From NCBI RefSeq assembly GCF_030409415.1, contig NZ_JAUFPW010000008.1, positions 62,001 through 126,000 of the forward strand: a stretch of DNA of 64,000 nt, given 5' to 3'. Position numbers and translations under genes: made by a program. Every line of letters starts with the position of its first letter. Within the stretch, counting starts at the first letter, position 1. Below the pieces are notes generated by a model that saw only the letters and a program-made list of their open reading frames with translations, had not been told where the DNA came from and did not search any database. Shown in pieces: positions 1-7,562 of this stretch. This DNA comes from Pedobacter aquatilis (GTDB taxonomy: Bacteria > Bacteroidota > Bacteroidia > Sphingobacteriales > Sphingobacteriaceae).

Positions 1-461
1 CCGCGGTAAACTGGTGTTTTACCAGACTTTGTGTAGCTCGCAATAGATTGAAGAAAATACTTACCAGGCTTCATTTTACTAAATTTAAATCTTCCGTACT
101 CATCAGTTTGAACGGTAATGCGCCAATGAAAAGCTTCTTCAGACATATAAACACTCGTTTTTTTGTTCTCTTCTTTCTTCCTTAATTTATACCATTCTTC
201 AAAATAGCTTGTTACTGGAAACAAAGTTACCTGAACGTTTGCTGCTTTAATTTTAGGTGATAAAGGTGCTCGATAACCAAGAGCTGTTTTTGGTCCTGTA
301 ACAGCGACTCCTTCAATACTCGACATCCCCAGAGCCAACATACTCTTAGCTTGTAGCGAGTCAAAAGGAACTTGTGGATAATATACCACCTTTTGTGCAT
401 TTGTTCTAAAAACAGTCGATGTGAAAACTAGGGATAGCATAATGATTTGTAGTTTTTTCAT
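1..461 (-). CDS. Exported protein with carboxypeptidase-regulatory-like fold (3' part missing)
   Basis: The gene starts with ATG at 461 and runs off the left edge of the window, so only about 153 residues are visible. The N-terminus (MKKLQIIMLSLVF, then a small-residue stretch ending TNAQ) is a typical signal peptide, so the product is exported. Near the visible end, a stretch with TDEYGRFKF and KPGKYFLQ matches the beta-strand pattern of carboxypeptidase-regulatory-like or CarboxypepD_reg domains, which in Bacteroidota decorate surface and outer-membrane proteins. It is divergent from the MORN protein starting at 545, and the 83-base spacer holds a palindrome (491-512). The specific function is not recognisable from this part. 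Confidence 0.75.
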   Translation of the reverse strand, partial: MKKLQIIMLSLVFTSTVFRTNAQKVVYYPQVPFDSLQAKSMLALGMSSIEGVAVTGPKTALGYRAPLSPKIKAANVQVTLFPVTSYFEEWYKLRKKEENKKTSVYMSEEAFHWRITVQTDEYGRFKFSKMKPGKYFLQSIASYTKSGKTPVYR

Positions 462-490
462 AAGTTTACATATAGAATTTGTTTTTTATA

Positions 491-512
491 AATGTAATTA
501 TAATATTACATT
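491..512. promoter_or_regulatory. Palindrome between divergent genes (candidate operator)
   Basis: AATGTAAT, 6-base spacer, ATTACATT forms a perfect 8+8 inverted repeat between the divergent starts at 461 and 545. Placement suggests a protein-binding site or a shared promoter element. AT-rich DNA makes such palindromes fairly likely by chance. Confidence 0.35.
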
Positions 513-544
513 CTTAAATTATTTAGGAATAAATCATATCAAGC

Positions 545-1165
545 ATGAAAATATATTTAACAATAATTATTTCAATTTGTACTTTCAATCTTGTCTTTGC
601 TCAAAAAGAAAAGCCGTGCGGCATGAAGGATGGGCTGCAAGAGGGAACTTGCAAACAATTTTATGCCAATGGAAAAATCAGCTCAGTCGAAAATTGGAAA
701 AAAGGTAAAAGAGAAGGAATTGCCAATTATTATTACGAAAATGGGCAATTAAAAGTAACAGTCAACTTCACGAAAGATAAACGAAGTGGCGAATGGAAAT
801 ATTTTTTTGACAATGGAATCTTAGAGGCAGATGAATTTTACGTTTACCGGGATTTTGCAGAATTAAAAGAAGGTATTTTTAAAAAATTTTTCAAGGATGG
901 GAAGCTTAATGAAATCTATGCTTACGTAGATGATAAGCTAGAAGGAAATTACACATTATATTTCAACAACGGCAACATATCACAAAGAGGTACTTATCGA
1001 AACGATAAACAAGATGGGAACTGGAAGAGCTTTTTTGAAAGCGGAAAACCAAAGTGCGAATCTACTTATGTAAATGGTAAAAAAGAGGGAACCAGGATTT
1101 GTATTGATGAAAAGGGTAAAATTATCAGTGAAGAAATCTACAAAAATGGCATTAAAATAAAATAA
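545..1165 (+). CDS. Exported MORN-repeat (YwqK-like) protein
   Basis: This 206-residue protein opens with a signal peptide (MKIYLTIIISICTFNLVFAQ) and then repeats a unit of about 20-24 residues built on the pattern G-x-x-x-x-Y-x-x-N-G, for example YYYENGQLKV, YFFDNGILEA, LYFNNGNIS and SFFESGKPK. These are MORN_2-type repeats, which fold into a long beta meander. Many Bacteroidota homologues are labelled YwqK-family antitoxin by annotation transfer, but I see no toxin partner here, so an antitoxin role is not supported. The likely location is the periplasm or cell surface. A strong hairpin at 1179-1208 follows the stop and is shared with the convergent pnp gene. Confidence 0.85.
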   Translation: MKIYLTIIISICTFNLVFAQKEKPCGMKDGLQEGTCKQFYANGKISSVENWKKGKREGIANYYYENGQLKVTVNFTKDKRSGEWKYFFDNGILEADEFYVYRDFAELKEGIFKKFFKDGKLNEIYAYVDDKLEGNYTLYFNNGNISQRGTYRNDKQDGNWKSFFESGKPKCESTYVNGKKEGTRICIDEKGKIISEEIYKNGIKIK

Positions 1166-1172
1166 AGAATGC

Positions 1173-1208
1173 AGAAAAAAACCCTTTCAGTAAAAACTGA
1201 AAGGGTTT
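1173..1208 (-). terminator. Rho-independent terminator of pnp
   Basis: Perfect 12-bp stem (AAACCCTTTCAG with CTGAAAGGGTTT) and a 6-base loop. On the minus strand it is followed by a run of T, so it fits the end of pnp. On the plus strand there is no T run, so it would terminate the MORN gene only weakly. Confidence 0.85.
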
Positions 1209-1253
1209 GCAATAATATCTTCTGTCTTCGGAATCCCGACTCCAGACACATAC

Positions 1254-3389
1254 TTACGCTTTTGGCGCAGCTGGTTTTTCTGGTCTTGGCAATAAAACTT
1301 TGCGAGAAAGTTTCATTTTACCTTGCTTATCGATGTCTAATAATTTAACCTCGATTTTATCACCTTCTTTCAGTACACCATCCATAGTTTCTAAACGCTC
1401 CCATGAAATTTCTGAAATGTGTAATAAACCATCTTTACCTGGCATCACCTCAACAAATGCACCAAATGGCATAATTGATTTTACTTTACCTTGGTAAACT
1501 TCACCAATTTCTGGTTTAGCCACGATATTACGGATACGTGTAACCGCTGCATCAATTGCCGCTTTATTATCAGCGAAAATTTCTACAATACCTTTACCAT
1601 CAACTTCTTCTATAGAGATTGAAGCGCCAGTTTCGCGTTGCATTTCCTGAATAATTTTACCTCCAGGACCGATAATTGCACCGATGAATTCTTTCTCAAT
1701 AGTGATAGAAACAATACGTGGAGCATGAGGCTTCATGTCTTCATTAGGCTGAGCAATCGTTTTCTTCATCTCGTTCAAGATGTGTAAACGACCATCCTTA
1801 GCTTGTAATAAAGCTTTAGTCAAAACTTCATATGATAAACCGTTGATTTTCAAGTCCATTTGGCAAGCAACAATACCATTTTCAGTACCAGTTACTTTAA
1901 AATCCATATCTCCTAAGTGATCTTCATCACCCAAAATATCAGATAAGATTGCGTATTTACCAGTTTTCTCATCCGTAATCAAACCCATTGCAATACCAGA
2001 AACTGGAGATTTAATTTTAATACCAGCATCCATTAGTGCTAAAGTACCAGCACAAACCGTAGCCATAGATGATGAACCGTTAGATTCCAAAATATCAGAA
2101 ACCACACGGATTGTATATGGATTAGCTTCACCTTGTGGTAAAACTTTTTTCAACGAACGTTGCGCTAAAGCACCGTGGCCAATTTCGCGGCGACCAGCAC
2201 CTCTGTTTGGTCTCACTTCACCAGTTGAAAAACCAGGGAAATTATAGTGCAATAAGAATTTTTGGTAACCATTAAAGAAAGCACCATCAATCATTTGCTC
2301 ATCATCTTTACTACCTAAAGTAACCGATGTTAATGATTGAGTTTCGCCACGTGTAAATACCGCCGAACCGTGTGCTGCTGGCAAATAACCAACTTCACTC
2401 CAGATTGGACGAATTTCTGTAGTCTTACGACCATCTAAACGAATACCTTCATCTAATAACAAATTTCTAATTGCATCATACTGCACATCATGGTAATAAT
2501 GTTTAGCCATTGCTTTAGTTAAATCTGCAGTATCTTCTGGCATTGCCTCGAAAAACTCGTTAATAATAGCTGTAAAACCAACTTTACGCTCATCCTTGTT
2601 CGAACCAGATTTCGCAACCGCGTAAACTTTATCGTAAGTATCCGCGTAAACCTTAGCTTTTAAATCCGCATCGTGGTCTTCGTGGCTATATTCGCGTTTT
2701 ACTGTTTTGCCAGTCGCCTCAGTTAATTCAACCTGTACCGCACATTGAACTTTAATTGCATCGTGTGCAAATTTTAAAGCTTCAACCATTTCATCTTCCT
2801 GAATTTCATCGCACTCGCCCTCAACCATACCAATATCATTAGCCGAACCAGCAACCATAAATTCTAAAGTTGCACGCTCTAAATCGCTGGCGTAAGGGTT
2901 AATCACCAATTTACCGTCGATTTTTGCAACACGTACTTCAGAAATCGGACCATTGAAAGGAATATCAGAAACTGATAATGCAGCAGATGCTGCTAAACCT
3001 GCCAAACAATCTGGCATAATATTTTTATCAGCAGAAATTAATGAAATCATCACTTGAGTATCCGAATGATAATCTGAAGGGAACATCGGGCGTAAAGCTC
3101 TGTCAACCAAACGAGAAATTAAAACCTCGTAATCAGATAATCTTGCCTCACGACGTAAAAATCCGCCTGGAATACGGCCAGTAGCCGCATATTTTTCTTG
3201 ATAATCAACCGATAACGGTAAAAAATCAGTTCCTGGTTTAGCACCTACAGTAGATACAACCGTTGCTAACAACATCGTATCGCCCATTTTCACTACAACC
3301 GAACCATCAGCTTGTTTAGCTAATTTACCAGTTTCAATTTCTACAATTCTGCCATCGCCCAAATCGAACGATTTTTTTATTACATTCAT
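1254..3389 (-). CDS. pnp: Polyribonucleotide nucleotidyltransferase (PNPase)
   Basis: PNPase degrades RNA 3'-to-5' with phosphate, releasing nucleoside diphosphates. The 711 residues match the usual family length (about 700-710). Visible in order: the first RNase PH-like core with [20 protein letters not shown] (about residues 72-91), an all-helical segment, the second catalytic core with [15 protein letters not shown] and [13 protein letters not shown], a KH domain with [18 protein letters not shown], and a C-terminal S1 domain with [15 protein letters not shown]. It lies downstream of rpsO on the same strand, the classic rpsO-pnp order. A terminator (3524-3551) and a possible promoter variant (TATCTTCG on the minus strand at 3460-3467) suggest it can also be transcribed alone. 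Confidence 0.98.
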   Translation of the reverse strand: MNVIKKSFDLGDGRIVEIETGKLAKQADGSVVVKMGDTMLLATVVSTVGAKPGTDFLPLSVDYQEKYAATGRIPGGFLRREARLSDYEVLISRLVDRALRPMFPSDYHSDTQVMISLISADKNIMPDCLAGLAASAALSVSDIPFNGPISEVRVAKIDGKLVINPYASDLERATLEFMVAGSANDIGMVEGECDEIQEDEMVEALKFAHDAIKVQCAVQVELTEATGKTVKREYSHEDHDADLKAKVYADTYDKVYAVAKSGSNKDERKVGFTAIINEFFEAMPEDTADLTKAMAKHYYHDVQYDAIRNLLLDEGIRLDGRKTTEIRPIWSEVGYLPAAHGSAVFTRGETQSLTSVTLGSKDDEQMIDGAFFNGYQKFLLHYNFPGFSTGEVRPNRGAGRREIGHGALAQRSLKKVLPQGEANPYTIRVVSDILESNGSSSMATVCAGTLALMDAGIKIKSPVSGIAMGLITDEKTGKYAILSDILGDEDHLGDMDFKVTGTENGIVACQMDLKINGLSYEVLTKALLQAKDGRLHILNEMKKTIAQPNEDMKPHAPRIVSITIEKEFIGAIIGPGGKIIQEMQRETGASISIEEVDGKGIVEIFADNKAAIDAAVTRIRNIVAKPEIGEVYQGKVKSIMPFGAFVEVMPGKDGLLHISEISWERLETMDGVLKEGDKIEVKLLDIDKQGKMKLSRKVLLPRPEKPAAPKA

Positions 3390-3523
3390 TTAAATAGAAT
3401 TATGGCGTGTTTTCCTCTTTCTACACACCGTTGTTTATATATGTTTTTGTTTTTGCAAACGAAGATAAGATTTAAAATGCCTATCTATAATAAATCCCGT
3501 TAAATTATTTAACAGGAAATGTA

Positions 3524-3551
3524 AAAAGCCATTCTATAAAGAATGGCTTTT
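3524..3551 (-). terminator. Terminator after rpsO
   Basis: AAAAGCCATTC and GAATGGCTTTT form an 11-bp perfect stem with a 6-base loop. On the minus strand it is followed by TTTTTAC. It sits 16 bases past the rpsO stop and separates rpsO from pnp. Confidence 0.8.
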
Positions 3552-3566
3552 GCTGATAAAATTCGC

Positions 3567-3851
3567 TTATTTTTGTTTAATGATATCACGAAGCGATAAA
3601 GCTTTGATGATAGCACGGTAGCGCTCAATATCTTTTTTGTATAAGTAAGCCAAAATACCGCGGCGTTTACCTACCAATTTTTGAAGTGATAACTGTGTAG
3701 AGAAATCTTTACGATTTTTCTTTAAGTGTTCTGTTAAGTGCGCAATACGGTATGTAAATAACGCTACCTGACCTTCTGCAGAACCTGTATTGGTTTCTAC
3801 TTCGCCGTGTTGTTTAAAGATTTCGGCTTTCTTTTCTGGACTTAAATACAT
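3567..3851 (-). CDS. rpsO: 30S ribosomal protein S15
   Basis: S15 is a primary 16S rRNA-binding protein of the 30S platform. The 94-residue product is slightly longer than the usual 89 because of a short C-terminal tail. The family pattern is clear: GSAEGQVALFTYRIAHLTEHLK in the first half and LVGKRRGILAYLYKKD-ERYRAII in the second, carrying the conserved rRNA-binding basic residues. The ATG at 3851 is preceded by a 5' leader with a 9-bp hairpin (3889-3910) and a clear TAnnTTTG promoter. S15 autoregulates through leader structures in several phyla, so the hairpin may matter. Confidence 0.97.
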   Translation of the reverse strand: MYLSPEKKAEIFKQHGEVETNTGSAEGQVALFTYRIAHLTEHLKKNRKDFSTQLSLQKLVGKRRGILAYLYKKDIERYRAIIKALSLRDIIKQK

Positions 3852-3888
3852 TCTTGAATAATATTAAAGTGTAAAAATTAATTAATTC

Positions 3889-3910
3889 TTCCAAAGGGAT
3901 TCCTTTGGAA
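3889..3910 (-). promoter_or_regulatory. Hairpin at the predicted 5' end of rpsO mRNA
   Basis: TTCCAAAGG, 4-base loop, CCTTTGGAA: a perfect 9-bp stem placed 38 bases upstream of the rpsO start and just after the predicted transcription start. It could stabilise the mRNA 5' end or bind S15. Its position upstream of the gene argues against a terminator. Confidence 0.55.
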
Positions 3911-3915
3911 TGGCG

Positions 3916-3943
3916 CAAAGATAAGGCTATTTTTGTTTGCAAA
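3916..3943 (-). promoter_or_regulatory. Predicted rpsO promoter
   Basis: On the minus strand, a -33-like TTTG (3940-3943) and a -7 box TATCTTTG (3916-3923) are 16 bases apart, close to the Bacteroidota consensus TTTG/TAnnTTTG. Transcription would begin near 3909-3911. Confidence 0.65.
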
Positions 3944-4057
3944 CAAGTGTATTTATTTTCTTAATAACATACCGTTAAATTCTTGATTACTAAGAAAGCA
4001 AGTTCTATACTTATCGGTCGCAGTAGCCCCGCCCCCGCTGCAATCTTTTAAAAACTT

Positions 4058-4123
4058 CTGTCATTCCGACTTTGGAGGAATCTGTTTCATAGCTTGCAGA
4101 TTCCTCGTACCTCGGAATGACAG
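4058..4123. repeat. Interrupted intergenic palindrome
   Basis: Outer arms CTGTCATTCCGA (4058-4069) and TCGGAATGACAG (4112-4123), and inner arms GAGGAATCTG (4075-4084) and CAGATTCCTC (4096-4105), form a cruciform-like element. This resembles dispersed REP-like intergenic elements containing the words GTCATTCCGA and GGAATGAC. A 60-codon open frame across it (4011-4193) is not a credible gene. Confidence 0.7.
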
Positions 4124-4198
4124 CATATTCAGGGTTAGTACAATTTAAAAGTATTTTCGCTAAGTCGGGTTTAGAAAACTTAAACTTGTACAAGAAAC

Positions 4199-4675
4199 TC
4201 AGATTTTCTTGTTAATACGCTCCAATTCTAGAATATCTAATTGGTCTTTAGGTCGGTTTGTTGCTCTTTTATTTTCAATTAAATGGTTATAATGAAGAAA
4301 CCTTGCTTTAATTCCGTTAACTAAATCAACCGTAGCCATTTCAAAATACTCATCAAACTTTCTTTTATCAAGTCCAGGAATATCTGTCATTAAATCAGCA
4401 TACATTCCATCATCCATCATTATTTCACAATAACCTGCTATAATAGGAATTTCCAGAAGCATATCATATTTACCATACCCCATTTTATCCAAAGCATAAA
4501 TCAGATTCTGCCTGTTGTCTATTGTATCCTTTAAATAAATATCTAAATCTCCAGTAGTACGATTATAACCGTAACGATTAACAGCAAAACCACCTACTAT
4601 CAGATATTTTAAATCAAATTGTTGAAATGTTTCCAACAACAAAAGCATTTCTGGATTCTCTTTATCGAAAGACAT
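4199..4675 (-). CDS. Nucleotidyltransferase-fold protein (DUF6036/AbiEii-like)
   Basis: The 158-residue protein carries a minimal nucleotidyltransferase signature: GGFAVNRYG at residues 28-36 (the GG nucleotide-binding turn) and TGDLDIYL at 41-48 (metal-binding Asp43 and Asp45). This matches the DUF6036/AbiEii-like group, which includes toxins and stand-alone enzymes that transfer nucleotides to RNA or protein. It follows a 67-residue gene by 8 bases on the same strand, so the two are probably one operon with a single predicted promoter (4895-4902). The pairing recalls NTase toxin-antitoxin or HEPN-MNT modules, but the partner is not a recognisable HEPN protein. Function is unproven. Confidence 0.8.
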   Translation of the reverse strand: MSFDKENPEMLLLLETFQQFDLKYLIVGGFAVNRYGYNRTTGDLDIYLKDTIDNRQNLIYALDKMGYGKYDMLLEIPIIAGYCEIMMDDGMYADLMTDIPGLDKRKFDEYFEMATVDLVNGIKARFLHYNHLIENKRATNRPKDQLDILELERINKKI

Positions 4676-4683
4676 ATTGAAAA

Positions 4684-4887
4684 TTATTTGTTCGGCTTAC
4701 GAATAATAATTCCTTTTCCTTGTGGAAACTTTAATGGATGACCGCCATTCATAGCGACAGAGATGTGATTTAAATTTAAAACACTAAAAAAGCGTTGCTC
4801 GGCATTACGACTTAAATATAAATTTTCACGTTCTTCAACAATTGTTTCGCGTGGAATTGAAATATCATGTAGTGTAAGTTTTCCCAT
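4684..4887 (-). CDS. Small protein, partner of the nucleotidyltransferase
   Basis: A 67-residue protein starting MGKLTLHDISIPRE, with a C-terminal stretch HPLKFPQGKGIIIRKPNK rich in basic residues. No domain is recognised. The ATG lies 8 bases after a perfect -7 box, so the mRNA is probably leaderless. The gene is first in a two-gene unit with the NTase-fold gene 8 bases downstream. It could be an antitoxin or specificity partner, but that is inference from the arrangement only. Confidence 0.7.
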   Translation of the reverse strand: MGKLTLHDISIPRETIVEERENLYLSRNAEQRFFSVLNLNHISVAMNGGHPLKFPQGKGIIIRKPNK

Positions 4888-4894
4888 CTATAAT

Positions 4895-4902
4895 CAAAAA
4901 TA
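4895..4902 (-). promoter_or_regulatory. Predicted -7 box for the NTase cassette
   Basis: TATTTTTG on the minus strand matches TAnnTTTG. Its last G is 8 bases before the ATG at 4887, implying a leader of about 0-3 bases. Confidence 0.6.
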
Positions 4903-4956
4903 CAAATTTTGATACATAAAGATGTATTGATGTAAATATATCTTAAGTCAATTCTA

Positions 4957-4964
4957 TACTTTTG
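4957..4964 (+). promoter_or_regulatory. Predicted -7 box for the thioesterase gene
   Basis: TACTTTTG fits TAnnTTTG and lies 17 bases before the TTG start at 4982, back to back with the NTase cassette promoter. Confidence 0.55.
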
Positions 4965-4981
4965 CACAAAACCTTTTACCC

Positions 4982-5401
4982 TTGGAAAAGAATCAATTTA
5001 GCATTTTCGAAAGCGAATTACGCGTACGCCCAGATGATATTGACATGTTCAACCATGTACACAACAGCAAATACTTAGATTATGTATTGGCCGCCCGTTA
5101 CGAGCAAATGGAAAAATTTTATGGAATGCCTTGGGAACATTTTACCAAAATGGGTTTAGGTTGGGTAGTTAGCCGGGTTGATATTAATTTTAAACGTCCG
5201 CTTTTGATGAACGATTTGATGTTGATACGAACTGGCATTTTAACCATGCATGATAAAGGTTGCTCGGTTCAGTTCGAAATCATTAATAAAAAAACTGGTA
5301 AAGTAGCGTCTGATGGGATTTTTGATTATGTGTTAATTGATTTAAACACCAGCCGTGGCACAAAAGTTACCGAAGAAATGATTAAAGCTTATAGTATTTA
5401 G
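4982..5401 (+). CDS. Acyl-CoA thioesterase, YbgC/4HBT hotdog family
   Basis: The 139 residues form a single hotdog domain. The segment RPDDIDMFNHVHNSKYLDYV has the YbgC/4-hydroxybenzoyl-CoA thioesterase pattern, with the usual Asp near the start of the long helix (D-x-x-x-H-V-x-N). These enzymes hydrolyse acyl-CoA or acyl-ACP thioesters in the cytoplasm; the substrate cannot be read from sequence. The start is a TTG 17 bases after a good -7 box, with no nearby in-frame ATG upstream of the domain. It is divergent from the NTase cassette. The stop is followed by a gene-poor 330-base stretch. Confidence 0.88.
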   Translation: MEKNQFSIFESELRVRPDDIDMFNHVHNSKYLDYVLAARYEQMEKFYGMPWEHFTKMGLGWVVSRVDINFKRPLLMNDLMLIRTGILTMHDKGCSVQFEIINKKTGKVASDGIFDYVLIDLNTSRGTKVTEEMIKAYSI

Positions 5402-5733
5402 GCGGAAGTTAGAAGTCGGAAGATATAGCGTTTCAAAATATATCCTGCGCCTCGGTTTGTGTCTTCACAAAACGAAATAATATAATCCATAATTGAAAAA
5501 TTAATTCCGTGCCTTCTGTATTTCCGTGGCAAAAACCTGAAAATCAGTCATCAAAATTTGACAATAGATTTTTTTACTTACCTTTGGCACATCCAAAACA
5601 AAAAACCATGATAGTATCTGCAATCCGTTTAAGGTTTTAAGCAACCCAGGATTTTCTTCCCTAAGCAATATCAAATTGAATACTTTTTTAGTGTTCACAA
5701 AGGTTTATTCATTACATTTTACAAATATAATAT
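5402..5733. other. Gene-poor spacer with repeat half-copy and a doubtful 65-codon frame
   Basis: This stretch holds one arm (5505-5533) of the CCGTGGCAAA repeat that appears as an inverted pair at 7168-7297. On the minus strand a 65-codon frame (5501-5698, GTG start) sits behind a perfect -7 box TATATTTG (5722-5729), but its 3' end overlaps the repeat arm and it resembles nothing I know. It may be a short gene, a gene remnant, or chance. Confidence 0.5.
5505..5533. repeat. Single arm of CCGTGGCAAA intergenic repeat
   Basis: TTCCGTG..TTCTGT.TTTCCGTGGCAAA matches the right arm at 7269-7297 over 29 bases with only a few differences. No opposite arm lies nearby. Confidence 0.65.
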
Positions 5734-7158
5734 ATGTCACAGTCAACAAAGGCGCAGGGCAAACTATCTTCTTTTTTCGAACTATTGATACAATCGATAA
5801 AAGGTAACGAAGTTGATTTAACTTCAATCAGCATTAAGAGAGCCATAATTCTTTTAGCCATTCCGATGATGTTGGAAATGGCAATGGAATCTGTTTTTGC
5901 ATTAGTCGATTTATATTTCGTTGGCCATTTAGAAAACAGTAGTCACGCTATACAAACCGTAGGTTTAACAGAATCAGTTTTAACAATAATTTATTCATTA
6001 GCCATAGGTTTAAGTATGGCTGCTACAGCAGTTGTTGCCAGGAGAATTGGCGAGAAAAATCCTGAAGCGGCATCAAAAGCTGGTATGCAAACCATCGTAA
6101 TTGCAGTTGCGGTTAATATTTTAATTAGTATTGCTGGTTTAATTTATGCAAGAGATATTTTGTTATTAATGGGTGCTTCTATAGAAACGGCAAACCATGG
6201 AGTAACTTTTGTCCGCATCATGATGGGCGGTAGCATCGTTATCGTTTTACTTTTCTTAATAAACGGAATTTTTAGGGGTGCAGGAAATGCCGCGATTGCG
6301 ATGCGAAGTTTATGGATTGCCAATATTGCAAACATCATCCTCTGCCCTATTTTCATCAACGGTTTCGGGCCAATTCCGGCATTTGGTTTAACTGGTGCAG
6401 CAATCGCAACAACAATTGGTCGTGGCTTGGGTGTTGCCTATCAAGTTTACAATTTGTTTAATGGAAAAAATGCTTTAAAAATTAGTATCAGCCATTTTAT
6501 TCCTGATATGGAACAAATTAAAGCAATAGTTAAAATTGCTGCACCCGCTATTTTACAATTCGTAATTGCAAGTTGTAGCTGGGTATTTTTAGCAGAATTA
6601 GTTGCAACAACTGGTGGAGATGAAGGTTCAGCAGGTTACCAAACTGCATTAAGGTTGATGATGTTTTTCTTATTACCTGCGTGGGGATTGAGTAATGCAG
6701 CTGCAACTTTAGTCGGACAAAATTTAGGCGCTGGCCACATTGACAGAGCAGAACAATCTGTATTTCAAACTTTGAAATATATCATTGTCTTTATGGCCGT
6801 GGTGAGTGTGGTGTTTTTAACCTGCGGGCATTTGTTTGCATCTTTCTTTACTTCAGATTTAAAAGTGATAGAGATTGCAAGCAGAGCTTTAAAAATTTTA
6901 AGTATCGGTTTTGTTATTTACGGTTCGGCAATGGTTTTTAGCAGCGCTTTCAATGGTGCAGGCGATACCTGGACACCGACTAAAATTAACGTATTTGCCT
7001 TTTGGGTATTTCAAATTCCATTGGCTTATTTTTTAGCTAAATATTTAGACATGGGTCCGACAGGAGTTTTTATTGCCATACCAAGCGCAGAAGCAGGCAT
7101 TGCGATTGCCGCATTTATCTTATTTAAAAAAGGTAAATGGAAGAAAACAATGGTATAA
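5734..7158 (+). CDS. MATE-family multidrug/toxin efflux transporter
   Basis: The 474-residue protein has about 12 hydrophobic segments, as in MATE transporters that export cationic drugs or metabolites in exchange for H+ or Na+. Supporting stretches include IPMMLEMAMESVFALVDLYF (first helix, with family-typical P-M residues), a glycine-rich GIFRGAGNAAIAM loop in the first half and the matching FNGAGDTWTPTKIN in the second half, reflecting the internal duplication. About 35 polar residues precede the first membrane helix. The gene stands alone: the 404-base spacer downstream contains repeats and no partner regulator. The substrate is unknown. Confidence 0.93.
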   Translation: MSQSTKAQGKLSSFFELLIQSIKGNEVDLTSISIKRAIILLAIPMMLEMAMESVFALVDLYFVGHLENSSHAIQTVGLTESVLTIIYSLAIGLSMAATAVVARRIGEKNPEAASKAGMQTIVIAVAVNILISIAGLIYARDILLLMGASIETANHGVTFVRIMMGGSIVIVLLFLINGIFRGAGNAAIAMRSLWIANIANIILCPIFINGFGPIPAFGLTGAAIATTIGRGLGVAYQVYNLFNGKNALKISISHFIPDMEQIKAIVKIAAPAILQFVIASCSWVFLAELVATTGGDEGSAGYQTALRLMMFFLLPAWGLSNAAATLVGQNLGAGHIDRAEQSVFQTLKYIIVFMAVVSVVFLTCGHLFASFFTSDLKVIEIASRALKILSIGFVIYGSAMVFSSAFNGAGDTWTPTKINVFAFWVFQIPLAYFLAKYLDMGPTGVFIAIPSAEAGIAIAAFILFKKGKWKKTMV

Positions 7159-7167
7159 TTTTTTCAG

Positions 7168-7297
7168 TTTGCCACGGAAACACGGATTTACACGGAATTA
7201 GGTTTTTTAAAATAACCACAGATAAATAGGATAAACACAGATATTTAGAAATGTAAATGAACTAAACTTTCCGTGATTTCTGTGTTTCCGTGGCAAA
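7168..7297. repeat. Long inverted repeat, CCACGGAAACAC family
   Basis: Left arm 7168-7197 (TTTGCCACGGAAACACGG...CACGGAA) and right arm 7269-7297 (TTCCGTG...CCGTGGCAAA) are near-perfect inverse copies of about 29 bases separated by about 70 bases. A single arm recurs at 5505-5533. This looks like a miniature dispersed palindromic element and not a terminator, because of the long loop. Confidence 0.75.
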
Positions 7298-7547
7298 TAA
7301 ATTTAACAAAAGAACTAATCTTTTATGTTGAATAAACCTGATTAAAGTGGAAATACTTTTTGTTAATTGATGTAAATAGATTGCCGCGTCGTGCCAACTC
7401 GCAACGGCGGAAATTTGAGCTCAACACAAAGACAAAAAGATTGCAACGGAAAGCAGGGCTGCTGCAGCCAAAAAACTACTGCTTTTGCTTTTCAGATATT
7501 TGAAAATCCACTCATCTTTTCCACCTTAAGTTTTCCATTAAAAAGCA

Positions 7548-7555
7548 TATCTTTG
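7548..7555 (+). promoter_or_regulatory. Predicted -7 box of lepA
   Basis: TATCTTTG matches TAnnTTTG exactly and its G is 8 bases before the lepA ATG, predicting an mRNA with almost no 5' leader. Confidence 0.6.
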
Positions 7556-7562
7556 CGCAAAG

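Larger units (their letters stand above)
7159..7562. other. Spacer between MATE gene and lepA: repeats and lepA promoter
   Basis: It contains the inverted CCACGGAAACAC repeat (7168-7297), then a second element (about 7380-7500) with words seen in other spacers here (GGAAAGCAGGGCTGCTGCAG and CTGCTTTTGCTTTTCA). It ends in the lepA -7 box. A short frame at 7391-7579 falls in the repeat and overlaps lepA out of frame, so it is not a gene. Confidence 0.6.

Noticed and set aside
421..708. Open frame of 95 codons, plus strand
   Set aside because: It overlaps the signal-peptide region of the MORN gene in another frame, and covers the divergent promoter region. The MORN frame is clearly the real gene.
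545..1165. YwqK antitoxin designation for the MORN protein
   Set aside because: There is no toxin partner in the neighbourhood and the protein has a signal peptide, so the name would mislead.
4011..4193. Open frame of 60 codons, minus strand
   Set aside because: It lies entirely across an intergenic palindrome, has no promoter or conserved feature, and its translation reads like repeat sequence.
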